A DNA stretch of 64,000 nt, taken from positions 2,294,001 to 2,358,000 of the forward strand of contig JANATG010000002.1 of assembly GCA_029449235.1 (NCBI GenBank). Direction: 5' to 3'. Numbering within the stretch: position 1 is the first letter of the stretch; each line of letters opens with the position of its first letter. The DNA is from Linnemannia schmuckeri. Lineage: Eukaryota; Mortierellomycota; Mortierellomycetes; Mortierellales; Mortierellaceae. The position numbers and the translations under genes are program-made. Shown here in pieces: positions 44,867 through 56,215 of this stretch. Under the pieces are notes generated by a model. The model was given only the letters and a program-made list of their open reading frames with translations. It was not told where the DNA came from and did no database searches.

Positions 44867-45067
44867 CTAAAGCCAACCAAAAGAAGAGCCAACATGCCGC
44901 CAATAACTCATTGTCAACACGCTGACAGCATCAATACCAACCACAGCCGTACCAATAATGGCAATAATAACAGCAACAACGACAAAGCTGCGACTCTGAA
45001 TGACAAGGCGCTGGCCATACAAGGCCAACAATAGCGACGGTGACGTCCACGCAATAAGACAACACAT
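44867..45067 (-). CDS. Possible small single-pass membrane protein (66 aa)
   Basis: I recognise no family. The frame encodes a hydrophobic segment of about 25 residues (Val/Ile/Ala-rich, residues ~29-54) after a Ser-Arg-Ser, with a short Trp/Arg/His/Gly tail. Just upstream on the minus strand a possible acceptor (ATTGTAG) precedes the ATG by about 30 nt, so a spliced leader could exist. It lies 240 bp beyond the zuotin stop on the same strand. An overlapping frame of similar length is also open, so the case is weak. Confidence 0.28.
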   Translation of the reverse strand: MCCLIAWTSPSLLLALYGQRLVIQSRSFVVVAVIIAIIGTAVVGIDAVSVLTMSYWRHVGSSFGWL

Positions 45068-45306
45068 TGTGAGGACACTGGGCGTCTTGAATCAAAGTCT
45101 ACAATATGCAGGCTTTGGAATGTCATATCTCTGTACTCTGTGGTTAAAGGGAGGCATTTAGAGGGCGCGGGTGTTGCGCGTTAACTCTCTATGGAAGGAT
45201 GGGATGGATGGTGTTTGGGCTCATTTCATGGGAAATAATAAATTCAGGGCAGATTATTGTGACTCTAACGTCATATCATCATTGTCACTACAACGCTACG
45301 CCTTGT

Positions 45307-48300
45307 TTATTTGCCGGCTGCTGCAGCGGCTTTCTGTGCCTTAACCTGTTCTTGCAAATACTAAAAACGTCCAAAAAGGAAAAACGTGAAAGTGGTTAGA
45401 AACATTTTTCAAGTTGCTACACACATCTACACAAGACGCGGACAAAACGCATACGATGGTCAAACTTACTTTAACGCGCAGTTTGCACTCCTTTTTGGTC
45501 CGCCCAGGCACTGACTCTGCAATCTTGTCCCATCGGTCGCCCTCACCCTGCCACGAGGGCGGATAAGCCTTCATACCAGCTTCCAGAAGTTTCTGCTCAG
45601 CAGCCGTCCACAATGACGCTGCAGGTGCTGCTGCTACTGTAGCAGCCAATGCGGCCGATTTGGCTCCTGCACCACTTGATGCTGGTGGTGTTGTCGATGA
45701 GGCAACTGGTACTGGTGCTGGTGTTGGTACTGGTGCAGAGGTAGTGGAGGTAGCAGGTGCAGATGTTGCTGCCTTGGGTGCTGGCGAGGCGTTGGCCTTT
45801 GCAGGGGTGGCTCCTGCGACGGCAGCAGCGCTCTTCTTCTTCTTCTTTGCCGAAGTAGTCTCGTCCGTCGCCTCACTGGCCGTTGCCCCGACAACGGGTG
45901 CCACCTCGCCCTCGATATCATACCTGACAGTCGGAGCCTCAGCGATATCATAAGTCTTCTTCTGGAACTGCAACTGCCGCACAGTCGCTTCCTGATGAGA
46001 CCCCTTCTGAACAGCCTTGGATTTTTTGATTACATCATCCGGGTCGCGTTGAGGGAGCCCTGTGTGTAACGCCACATAGGCGGCAATGGTCTCCCAGCGG
46101 TCGCTGACACCTCCAGGGAACTTGTTGGCGGCTTTGATGAGGAGTGCGACTTCTTCGACGGACCAGTCTTTGGTTGGAGTGTTGGTGGATGATGATGTTG
46201 TTGTGGTGGTTGATGTTGGAGCATTGGTGGCTGCGGTCTCATTGGTCTTTTTCGTCACCGCATCTACTCAATTCAATATACAACAGAAATCCACATATTA
46301 AATATCGAATCCTGTACGACCTTTCTAGACTCGCAATAATTCAACCCACATCCGCAGAAATCAAACAGCAACGGAGATGACAGCGAATAAAAAAAGCTTA
46401 CCAGTACCGAATTGGGTGAGACTCTCAGGGTTGGCCAACCCATCACGAACCAACTTCTGGGCCTCGGTATCAAGAATTTTTTGCTTATCCTGGTTGCTAG
46501 TCTTGGTGACACTCAATCCTGCAACAATCCGCTCCAGATCTTCCAGGTTCAGCTTGTCCAGCATTGTTTCCAGCTCCGAGAGATAGATCTCCAACGTCGA
46601 AGGCGAGATGTGCTTTCCCTTGGTATATCCGTAGTTTGCGTCCTAGTGCGACATACACACAATTTCCAATATGTCAGTCCAAGTCATCACCAGCGCACAA
46701 TACAAAAACCCATTGATTAAGCAACGCCGCCAAAAAAAATCCTGAAATATAAAAAATTACCTTCATGAGGGTCTTGATGTTCTTTTTCTCCTTGCGGATA
46801 GCCTTCTTCTTAGCCTCTTTCTCCTTCTTCTCTTCCTCCTTCTTGAGTCGCTCATTGCTCTCCTTCTCTTCTTCCAGTTCCTTGGCCAGCGCAGCCTCCC
46901 GCTCCGCATCAAGCTTGGCCTTCTTGGCCTGCTCTTGACGCTCCTTCTTCTTGGCCTCCTTGGCTTCCTTCTCCTGCTCCTTGAATGCGGCCATGCGTGG
47001 GTCGAGTGCAAAGGCAGTGTCAACCAATTTCCTGAGACGCGCTCCATCCTCTTTCTTCAGCTTTGCGCGCTCTGCCTTGTTCTTCTTTTCAATGTAGCGC
47101 TTATCGTCGCGGCTATTTCAGGTCAATAACAAGAGAGTCAAAAGTTAGCGCGATGTTGTGTGCCAAAATGTTGGCCTTCGACCAGAAACCAGACTTGAAA
47201 GCATATTCCAGTCCTTGAAAGCAACTTACTTTTCGGCGCCTTCGCCTTCTTCCTTATCAAGGTACTCAAAAGACCTCCAACTCTCAAACCCATACCAGAA
47301 TCCGTAAAACTCTTCCACCTCCTCCTTGGTTGAGTCCATAGTTCCAATCGTCGGAATACTCTTCTTATCCTTAACCGAGAACCGGGCCTCGCGTTCAAAG
47401 ACAGGTCTCCATGCTTCGATAAAAGGCAAGTCGGCACCGTCCTTGAGGGGGTTGTATGATTCTTCGGGGATTGGATCTACAGAGTCGTATTGACGACGCT
47501 TGACGGGGTCGGAGAGGATCTCGTAGGCTTTTTGGATACATTTGAAGAATGCGTCGTCGTGGGTGGCGTTGCTGCCAGTTGCGGCGGATTTCTTGTCGGG
47601 GTGGTGGACTAGCACCTTTGTGCGATCTGAGATGGGATGAGTGTTGTGAAAAATGGCGTTGTTAGCGAACGCGGACAAAACTCTCACGGAGAAATTTCCA
47701 ACTGATAAGAGAGCCAGAAAATAAGAACTAAAAAATATGACGTAAAAAGTGAGCTGAATTAAATTCAAGGAAAAGTGAATACATACGCGCTTTCTTGATC
47801 ATGCTGTGGCTAGCCCTCCAACGTGCAGTGCCCAGTCCCAGGAGTCGATAGTGATCCTGGGTCTTCCAGTCCTTGGCATCCCGTCTAAGATCGTCCTTGT
47901 GATCTGGCTCAATCTCATGATAGTCAGCCGTCTCGGCATCCTCGAGCAACTTTGCAGCAGCAGCGGCGTCGGCGGCAGATTGGGCAAGGTGCTCTTCGTC
48001 CTCGGAGAATGTCCTGTTGAAGAGCTTGCGACGGGCGTGGGCCAAGTACATTGGGCCCACGGGCTCAATCTTTTCCATTATAGGTTCTATTTACAAGAAA
48101 GAGGAAGGTCAGTTGGATGAAAACCTGACTTTTGCGACAACAAGCCAGTTGGCGTGAGAATAGTGTTCACACGGAAATGGTGAGTGGTGCGTACTTGTGA
48201 TAGCGCCGTGTTGAATAGAGTCCTGCAAGGGATCCCAGTCTGCGGGAGGAGGGCCCAAGAGGAGCGTTCCCAGAGTCATGGACTCTGAATCCTTGTTTGC

Positions 48301-48318
48301 CGAAGTTGAATTTCCCAT
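45307..48318 (-). CDS. ZUO1: Zuotin / DNAJC2 (MPP11) homologue with J domain and two SANT domains (753 aa, 7 exons)
   Basis: Zuotin is the J-protein of the ribosome-associated complex and stimulates Hsp70 on nascent chains. Exons on the minus strand: 48318-48195, 48086-47787, 47626-47230, 47112-46761, 46642-46402, 46263-45470 and 45360-45307, summing to 754 codons. The N-terminal Pro-Ile-Met-Glu-Lys-Ile-Glu-Pro-Val-Gly forms across intron 1. The J domain (about 108-190) keeps the HPD motif (Val-His-His-Pro-Asp-Lys-Lys), joined across intron 2. The zuotin-homology region has Phe-Tyr-Gly-Phe-Trp-Tyr-Gly-Phe-Glu-Ser-Trp-Arg. A highly charged Lys/Glu helix follows at about 300-390. Two SANT-like Trp-containing repeats lie near 490-540 and 685-740, separated by ~100 Ala/Pro/Thr residues. 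Budding yeast Zuo1 lacks SANT domains; animal DNAJC2 has them. Confidence 0.93.
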
Positions 48319-48710
48319 GTTTCGACGTGAAAGGGTGACTGACTGGAGTGAGTGGAGATGGAGAAAGGAGATGTGATTCAGTCCATTTCAGTTCTTTTTT
48401 TTTCTTCACTTCTCTGGAGCAATAGGAGCTGCAGAAAGAGAGTCACGCCGTTGTACACAAATGTCCAAATCCACACGACAATCGCACGTAACTTTAATTT
48501 AACAACTTTTTTTTTTTTTTTTTTCTTTTTTTTTTTCACAACATCCTACAGCAGGAGGAACTTACACAGAAACAAAAGACGGGACAAAACGAGGTCGCAG
48601 AGGGCGTTTCAGCAATCGAATCAGGACAAGACACGGACACAGAGGAAAGTTCCTCTCAACAAAAATAACCACCCTCCTTTTCTTACCTCCTCCATCGCCC
48701 TTAATCCACC
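48319..48710. promoter_or_regulatory. Divergent promoter, zuotin / AT-hook repeat protein
   Basis: 392 bp separate the two start codons. The region contains an interrupted T-rich run at about 48507-48536. No TATA box is obvious. Confidence 0.6.
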
Positions 48711-51700
48711 ATGTCCTCCTCAACTGGACGACGCCCATCGCGTCAGGCAAAACTCAATGCCGGCGACAAGATCAAGGATCAGATGAACCACCTCCGCCTC
48801 CTCACCAGCGGCAAAGCCTACCTCGACGACGACAATCATAACGACGACAATCGTAACGACGACAACGATAACGAAGGGGAGAACGACAAGGAAGCTGTTG
48901 TTCGTCCTGAGCGGCGGAGACGCAGATCTGCTGACGATCTGAGCGATGCCAAGCACGCCACCACAAATGATGTCACCTCGCCAACCACCAATACAGACAT
49001 GTCCAAGAAGACTCGGAGTCGATCCAAGGAAAAGAAGGAAGAAAATAACGAGGCGGTTGGCGCAGAGTCTCCTGTGTCAGCGGAAGTGGTGGTCGAGAGA
49101 AAACCTGGGCGGCCCAAAAGGCAACCGACCATCGACCTCGACACAACTGATCACATCGACCCAGCGGAAGAATCGAAGAAGAAACCTGGACAGCCCAAGA
49201 AACAAAAAGCTGGCGACGGTGATGGCGATGGTACAGCTGATCAGGACGAGTCTTCGATACCAGCAGTGGAGCCCAAGAGGAAGCCTGGGCGATCCAAGAG
49301 GCAAAAGACAGTCGATGACGCAGGAGGTGAGGCCGGTAACACAGAGCCATTGGTACCAACAGAGGAGTCCAAGAAGACACTCGGACGAGCCAAGGAGCAG
49401 AAGACGGATGACGGCGACGAAGGCGAAGTGGGTGGCGCAGAGTCTTCAATGCCGGCGGAGGAGACCAGGATGGGGCCGGGGCGGCCCAAAAGACAAAAGA
49501 CGGACGACAGCGACGATACGGCTGATCACACAAAGCTATCAGTGCTGACGGGGAAGCCCAACAAGAAACCCGGACAAGTCATGAGGCAGAAGGAAGGCGA
49601 CAACGAGGAAGACGAGACGGGTCTCGAGTCTTCCATACCAACGGAGGTGAGCAGGAAGAAACCCGGACGGTCACAAAAGCAAAAGATAGTTGCGGCCGAC
49701 GGCGAAGTTGATCACACAGAGCCACCAACACCGACAGACGGGTTCAAGAAAAGACACGAGCAACCTAATAAGCAGAAGATGGATGACGACAGGGAGACTG
49801 AGGCCGAGTACTCAAAGTCAGTGATACTAACGGATGAGGTCAGAAAGAAATCGGCAAGGCCTATAAAGCTAGAGGCAACCGGCAATGACGACAGAGCAAA
49901 GCGCGACGAGTCATCAACGGAGGAACCAAACAAGAAAACTGGACGACCCAAGAGGCAGAGGACGGATCAGGAATCTACGGACCATGTTGAAGCTTCGATG
50001 TCGGCGGAACCCAAGCGACGGCAAAGACGGTCAAGGAAACGGGCGGAGGACGTGTCTGACAGTGACAACACAGAGCTATCAACGACGAGGAGAGGGGCCA
50101 AGTCACGAGAAGGTCGGGTCAGGAAACAACGGCAACAACATTGGTCAGTAAACGACACCCAAGGAAACTTGTCAGAATCCGACTACAGACTAGATTCTGC
50201 TTCAGAGAGCGGACTAAACAGTGAAAAGGATGTACCTAAATATGCGCGGAGTCGGACTGGCGAGCTGGAGAAGGGCGAGAGTGAGAACAAGAGCAAGGAC
50301 GGTGCAGAGGAACCAGACGTCCAAAAGCGGATGAAAAAGCCGACTGTGAGAGAATTGGCGCGAATGGCTAGGGTAGCACGCATTCAAAAACGAGACCGGA
50401 AAATACAAGAAAAACAGGATGCAAAGACAGCCAGAGATCGGCGGAAACAGGAAGAACGGGATGCGAAGGCTGCAGTCAAGGCTAAAGCCAAGGCTAGAGC
50501 CGAGGCTGAGAAGCGGAAGAGGGCCAGGCGATCCTTCCTGGCGATGCCTGTTAGCGTCCAACTGGCGCATGCTGTAGAAAAGATGGCATTTCAGGAGAAG
50601 CAGCACCAACCGGACGAGAAGGTGGAGTACCCGGCCCTGAACGGCCACAATCTCGCTTATCAGGTGCTCAAGCGGGTGCGGAAAGATTTGACTTACAGAT
50701 GGCCCATTCGAGAAGAACTCTTGCATTCGTAAGTTGCGCTCTCTTTTTTTACGCGCTTTGAATTGTTATGTAATGAATGGGATGTACCAGTTGTGCTGTA
50801 CGCTGCTCAAACATAATTATTTTATTAATTTGTAATGAATGATTTGATATATTGCTCATAGGATCCCCAAATCATCTTTTGCAAGTACGGCGGACAATCT
50901 TGACGATTTCGAGGAACACGGCCTGGGGTTTGTGGAGGAGCTCGCTGGCGTTCCCAAGAAAGAAGAAGACTATAGCGATACTGACACAGAGGACGACAGT
51001 GCTGAATTTGACGAGCATGTCCAGGAGACGAGTGGCCGAGAGGTAGATGAGGGTGATCAATCGGCAGAAGAGTCAGCGAAAGAGAAGGAATTGAGACGGA
51101 AACGTGAGAACCATGCATCATACGCACGGAACAAACCACTAAAGGATATTTTGGAACGAGAGGAGCTAGCGCCAAGAGGCCGAAGCGAACGACATCAGGA
51201 TGAGCGACTCGCCAATGCCCGCCTGGAGGCGATCCAGGCGCTGTTTGACGGAGAGGTTGCACGTTTTGCTCAGATCCAGTACCAGAAAGGAATCCCGGAG
51301 CGAATTCAAGACCTCGATCAGTTCCAAGAATCGACCTTTTCAAGGCCCTGCCACCAGGCTGTCCGGACCCCCATCGGGTCTGAGCTGTCTGGATTTGACC
51401 AATTGGACGACTTGACACGGCTCCAACAGCGGGCGATCGCGTTTTCTGCGGAGGATGCCGTGCGAAAGACATTGGATCGAATGACATATGTGGTACGACA
51501 GGGTTCGTTGCTTCGAATGCCAGTGTACCCCGTGGGCAGAGACGCACTGCTCAGGAACAAGTACGAGCGTGGGTGGGACACTGTCATGACCTCTGCTGCA
51601 TTGGCCGGTATAGACGACAGGTTAGTGCTATGTATAAATGTTTGAAAGATGTCTGCCCTGTGTGATGTGTTTTGCTGAGATCTTGACTAACCACGTGTTT

Positions 51701-51768
51701 TCTTCGATCTTATTCTTCCCAATTTGCGCTAATTATCTCCTGTGTGTTACTCTTTCCCCGCGGAATAC

Positions 51769-51802
<34 letters not shown>

Positions 51803-52261
51803 TGCTGAGGACACAGGATCTTGAAGAAGGTGTCAATGCGGATGCAGAACCTGTTGAGCAAGTCCAAGAACATCCATCATTACGAGGCTGATTCTGAGGG
51901 AGGCTGGATGACTGTTGAGGATGCGATCAACAAGGCCAAGAACCCGTCAAGTATCCCTCCTCAAAAGAATGCACAGTTTGTAGACCCCATGGACCCTGAC
52001 TTTGATCCAAGGGTATTGGCGGTCAGCGCAAAGCATCGTCGCAAGGAGAGCCATGTCCCAGCTGCAGATGTCTATCCACAACCAAGGAAAGATCAAGAGA
52101 TGGTCTCAACATCAAGGTCGGGGTCGGTGTTGTCAGGATCAACATCAGGGTCAGGGACAGGGACAGATTCCAGTTCAGAAGGAAGTGCGAGTGAGGGTGG
52201 TAATGGGAGTGAGGGATCTCACAGGAGCAGTGACAGCGAGGACGACGACGGGAGTGGTTGA
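48711..52261 (+). CDS. Large protein with an array of AT-hook-like repeats (1073 aa, 3 exons)
   Basis: I do not recognise the family. Exons are 48711-50728, 50862-51620 and 51817-52261, with GT-AG introns and 1074 codons. Residues ~128-460 hold about eleven ~30-residue units, each opening with a Lys-Pro-Gly-Arg-Pro-Lys-Arg-Gln-Lys-like core and continuing with an acidic Asp/Glu stretch and a Glu-Ser-Ser-x-Pro-x-Glu spacer. The Gly-Arg-Pro core flanked by Lys/Arg is an AT-hook, so minor-groove DNA binding is inferred. A basic coiled coil (about 550-610) comes next. The non-repeat C-terminal half looks like a folded conserved region (Tyr-Arg-Trp-Pro-Ile-Arg across exon 1; Arg-Pro-Cys-His-Gln, Gly-Trp-Asp-Thr-Val in exon 2). 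The tail is Ser/Gly/Asp-rich. A nuclear chromatin or transcription role is likely but unproven. Confidence 0.85.
49094..50090 (+). repeat. Coding tandem array of ~90-bp AT-hook units
   Basis: About eleven units in one frame. The Gly-Arg-Pro-Lys core is intact in units 1, 5 and 10, altered to Gly-Gln-Pro, Gly-Arg-Ser, Gly-Arg-Ala or Gly-Gln-Val in others, and lost in units 8 and 9. So the array appears to be ageing unevenly. Confidence 0.8.
51770..51800. repeat. 31-nt A tract in intron 2 of the AT-hook gene
   Basis: Lies in intron 51621-51816, only 16 nt before the acceptor AG, where a pyrimidine tract is usual. The acceptor CACAG is nonetheless required by frame. Confidence 0.8.
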
Positions 52262-52266
52262 ATAAA
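52261..52266 (+). terminator. Poly(A) signal AATAAA overlapping the stop codon
   Basis: The stop of the AT-hook gene reads TGAATAAA, so the hexamer overlaps the TGA by one base. It may be too close to be the one used. Confidence 0.3.
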
Positions 52267-54173
52267 ACGCGTGCATATGCAACGTGCCCTTCGTTTTGTT
52301 GTTGTTCCCAGATCATTTTTAAAGTTGATTGTTGTTTGTCCCGTTTGATTGAAAGAAAAATCTTTTCCGTTCACGTTGTTGGTCCGTCCTCTCTCTCTCA
52401 TCTCATCAACCACAGCCAACGGAATGGGAAGAAATCGAAAAGTGAAAGAATCGGCGGAGGTGTGTTTGTCCCACCAACCTGTGGACCAATTTCTCTCGTC
52501 CCTCTTCTTTCCTTCCTGCATCAAAAACAACAACAACACAGCTGGTACTGTTATGACTCTGCGCGAGTCAGTAAGTTAGTCAGTCAGTCAGTTAGCCAGG
52601 CAGAACTCTTGAAGAGATACATGGACCATAATAATAGCAACAACAAGGAGGATATCTGTTTCGGCTATGCAGTGTTGGACAAATGGATGATCTAAAAGGC
52701 AAGCTGTTTGTTTTTATTTCTGTTGTTGTTTGTTTTGTTTTCTTGTACACCCATGAAAATAATTGGCCGAGTTTACAGAATCCATGCTGCATTTATAATG
52801 GATGAGAAGTGGGGTAGAAGGGAAGTGAATGCGTTTCGTTGTCTGTTCTCAGTTTTAGACTGTCTTGTCGACTTTAGGGTTATGGCCATGAAATATAAAG
52901 TGCAAAAATACGTGCTCATGCTCATGCTCATTCTTTACGACATAGTGTTATTAAGCAGGCATGAAGGAGAGGATTTCAATATTTTTTTTATTATTATTTT
53001 TTTCTGGGATTATGTTACCAAACAGACAGAGCAGAAGTCGTATGTGGGAGAGAAGAGTGAGAGGAAATAGAAACAGAAAAGGGTGAAAAGCAAAAGGAAC
53101 CAGAAAAAAACAGTGAGAGCAAGGAGATATTGTGTTTGAGAGTAAAAAGGGCCGGATGTGGCGAGACGGAGTTGCTATGAAAAGCAAGGCACGGTGCTGG
53201 TTGATGATCGATGTTCACGCACAGAGCCAGGCTTCATTTTTGATAGATATGTTTGATAATAGGGAGTGGGGAGGAGCAGGATGTCCATTTGTCCCACTCC
53301 GTCTATGATCCATGTTCATGTTCAACCCCTATTCTGTGTATGTCCCCCCCCCCCCGCCCCTTGCCCGTTGGCATGTGTGAGCGGATAGCGTAGAAAGAGC
53401 GCTCTCCTCTCTGCCTCTTTTACTCTAGTTGTTTTTGTTGTTTGTTTAGTTAGTAGTGCCTTCACCCATCCATCCACTACCACCACCGCCAGCAACCAGT
53501 CCCTCTCCTTCCCCCATAGTGTTACTTCCTGCTCTTTTCTCCTTTTCTCCTTTTCTCTTTCCTCTTCTTTCATACCTCCGTTCCTTTTCACCTTCTCTCC
53601 TCCCTTGCATACCCCTTCCTTATTCCACCATTAATCCCGTTTCTCTTTCTCTTCTTTCCCTTGCGCCCTTCTTATTGTCTCTTCCTCTTCTTCACTCCAC
53701 CCTTTTATTCGTCCCTTTTCCTCTGGTCCATGCTTCCACTCTCCGCCATCACCATCTCCACTGTAAATAATAATACTTAATACATCACTCCACTGCTGTC
53801 TCATTCGCCTCGTCAATACTCCGTGTTGCTCCTCCGTTGTTGATTGTTGTTTGGTGCTGTATGCACACTCATATTCGCTTTTGCTTTTCACTTCGAACAC
53901 GCATACTCACTCTCTCTCTGCCCTTCCTTCTCTTTCGCTGCCTTGTTGTTGCAACTCCCCTTCCTTTTTCCCCTTTTCTTGTTTCCTCCTCTTCCTCTTC
54001 TACCCCCTATCTGCTGTCTCTTGGCTCACTCTCTTACTTTTTCCAATCATCGACACTATACATACACACACCCGGCAATAACAATAACAACAACGATAAC
54101 AGATACCCTACCCGCCACCAATTTGAATTGTTGTTCCTCATAGACTTCCTCCTTACCACCGTTGTCTCCGGGT
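52262..54173. other. 1.9-kb spacer and promoter of the giant LRR gene
   Basis: No gene supported. A C run (53344-53355) is followed by C/T-rich sequence from about 53400 to 54060 that opens several low-complexity frames, read here as promoter and leader of the gene at 54174. Confidence 0.5.
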
Positions 54174-56121
54174 ATGGCTAGAAAGACAAGGCAACGGGCC
54201 CCACTCAACCCTCCTACTCCAGAAGATATTAACAGCAATAACAACGCCACCAATACAACAGCAACAACAGAAGCAACAGCAGCAAGGACAACAAGCACTG
54301 TTACTTCCCCGCGGACAGCAAGCACCTTGACCTACAACACGAATGCAAGGGCATCCACAATCTCAACTGCAACTGCCTCCAATATACCCTCCATCTCCTC
54401 AGCCTCAACTACCTCCATCGCCTCCATCGCCTCCATACCCTCCATCATATCCGTCGAGTCCGTCTCGACCATAACACCCGCTGCCTCATCTCATAATACC
54501 AACAGCGACAGCACAACGCCAACAATGGCAACTGCGACAGGCAAAAAGACAACCTCACCAGACAAGCCACGGGGACTCCTTGCAGGAGCCTTCAGCAAAA
54601 CTAAACGGAAGGACCGTCTTAGCAACAGCACCGGCAACAGCATCGACAACAAGAGCATTGAACAGGAGAGCAGTAACAGCAACAGCGGCAGCAGGACGGC
54701 AAGTCAAGAACAACCCACCTTACTGCTGCCTCGCCTGCCGTCACTCGAAGACTTTGACTTCTCCCTCCCTTTTCTCACTGACGACTCCTCCTCAGTGACT
54801 AGCAGCACGCCTGCAACAATAGCATCGACCATCTTGACATCCTCCACGCCCGCCTCACCCGCCTCCTATTCTCACTCCACCTCTCGTCCCTTGCTCGCCG
54901 GCACCTCCTATTCCTCCTTTTCTCCGTCCAATAGCCAGTACCTCACCTCCCAATCTCCCAGGGTTCAGGACTACTTTGGCCCTTCCCCAACTTCTACTAT
55001 CCGTCAGAGGTCAATTGCTCACCCTCCTGTCAGCGGCAGCAGTACTTACAGCGACAGCAGTAACCACAGTAGTAACAATAACTCCCGCTCAACACCAACC
55101 GCCATACACTCCAAGGCTATGACCGCCACCACCATCAGCGGTACTGGCACAATCCGCGGCCCCCTGGATCTCTCCCGCCTTGAGGTGAGCAGCGACTCCT
55201 ATATCCACAATGACGACGATCATTCTTCCAAACAGTCGTCAATCAAAGGTCCAGACCATGGTCGCATTGGCGATATCCACATCACCAGCACTAGCACACG
55301 CAGCACTGTTGATCAGGAACGAGGAAGGCCACAACAACAGAAGCAGCAACAACAGCAGCAACCACGGAACGACCTCTTGAATCCACCACGTTTTGTTATC
55401 CGTCGGCCTTCCTTCTCTGGAATCTCCAAGGCCTCCGGAGCAACCTCGCCTTCACCCTCCCTCACTTCATCGGTGCTGTCTGACGAGAGTGGTGTCCATT
55501 CGTCCCTTCAACACCACGCTCAATCAATACAGCAACTTCAACAACAGCAGCAACAGCACCAGTCCTCACAGCAGCAACGGTCGGGCCCCTCGTCCAAGGC
55601 CTCGATGGAATCATCACATCAGCAGCAACCAAAGCAACCGCAACTGCAACCGCAACAACAGCGACAACAAGAAAAGCGACCTTCGTCAACAGCATCTGCG
55701 CCCGAAACTGCAACACGGCCCTCTTCTATCACGCTACCGACCGCTGCGCGAGCGCAAGAGGCACCTGCGTCTTTTACACTCGGTGCCACCTCCACACCTA
55801 ACGGCAGTGTGAAGGCAGCACAGACAACTAAGTCGATCAATAGAGGAGGTTCGTCGTCGTCCAGTCCACCAGTTGCCAATTCTGCTCATCTGAGACAAGC
55901 ACAGTCCAAGCAGGTCCTAGATAGCTTGCAGGAATCGCAAAGCCCGAACCTCCGCACTCGACTGTCACGGTTGTTTCGACAGAGCCCCAAATCGGAACGG
56001 TCATCCAGTCTCGAACCTCGCCATCGTGTCCAACAAAAGCAGCTCACCCAGGAGATTGCCCGGACCATGCCTCGGCTCAAGCAACAGCAGGAGCAGCAAC
56101 CGCCGTTGCAACAAGAACATC

Positions 56122-56215
<94 letters not shown>

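Larger units (their letters stand above)
43944..45306. other. Spacer between F-box gene and zuotin
   Basis: Apart from the F-box 3' flank and one doubtful small minus-strand frame (44867-45067, listed), I see no gene. A 16-nt T run lies at about 44839-44854. Confidence 0.5.

Noticed and set aside
48720..50383. Several antisense frames across the AT-hook array
   Set aside because: Mirror frames of a biased repetitive coding region; the sense frame is longer and has regular repeats.
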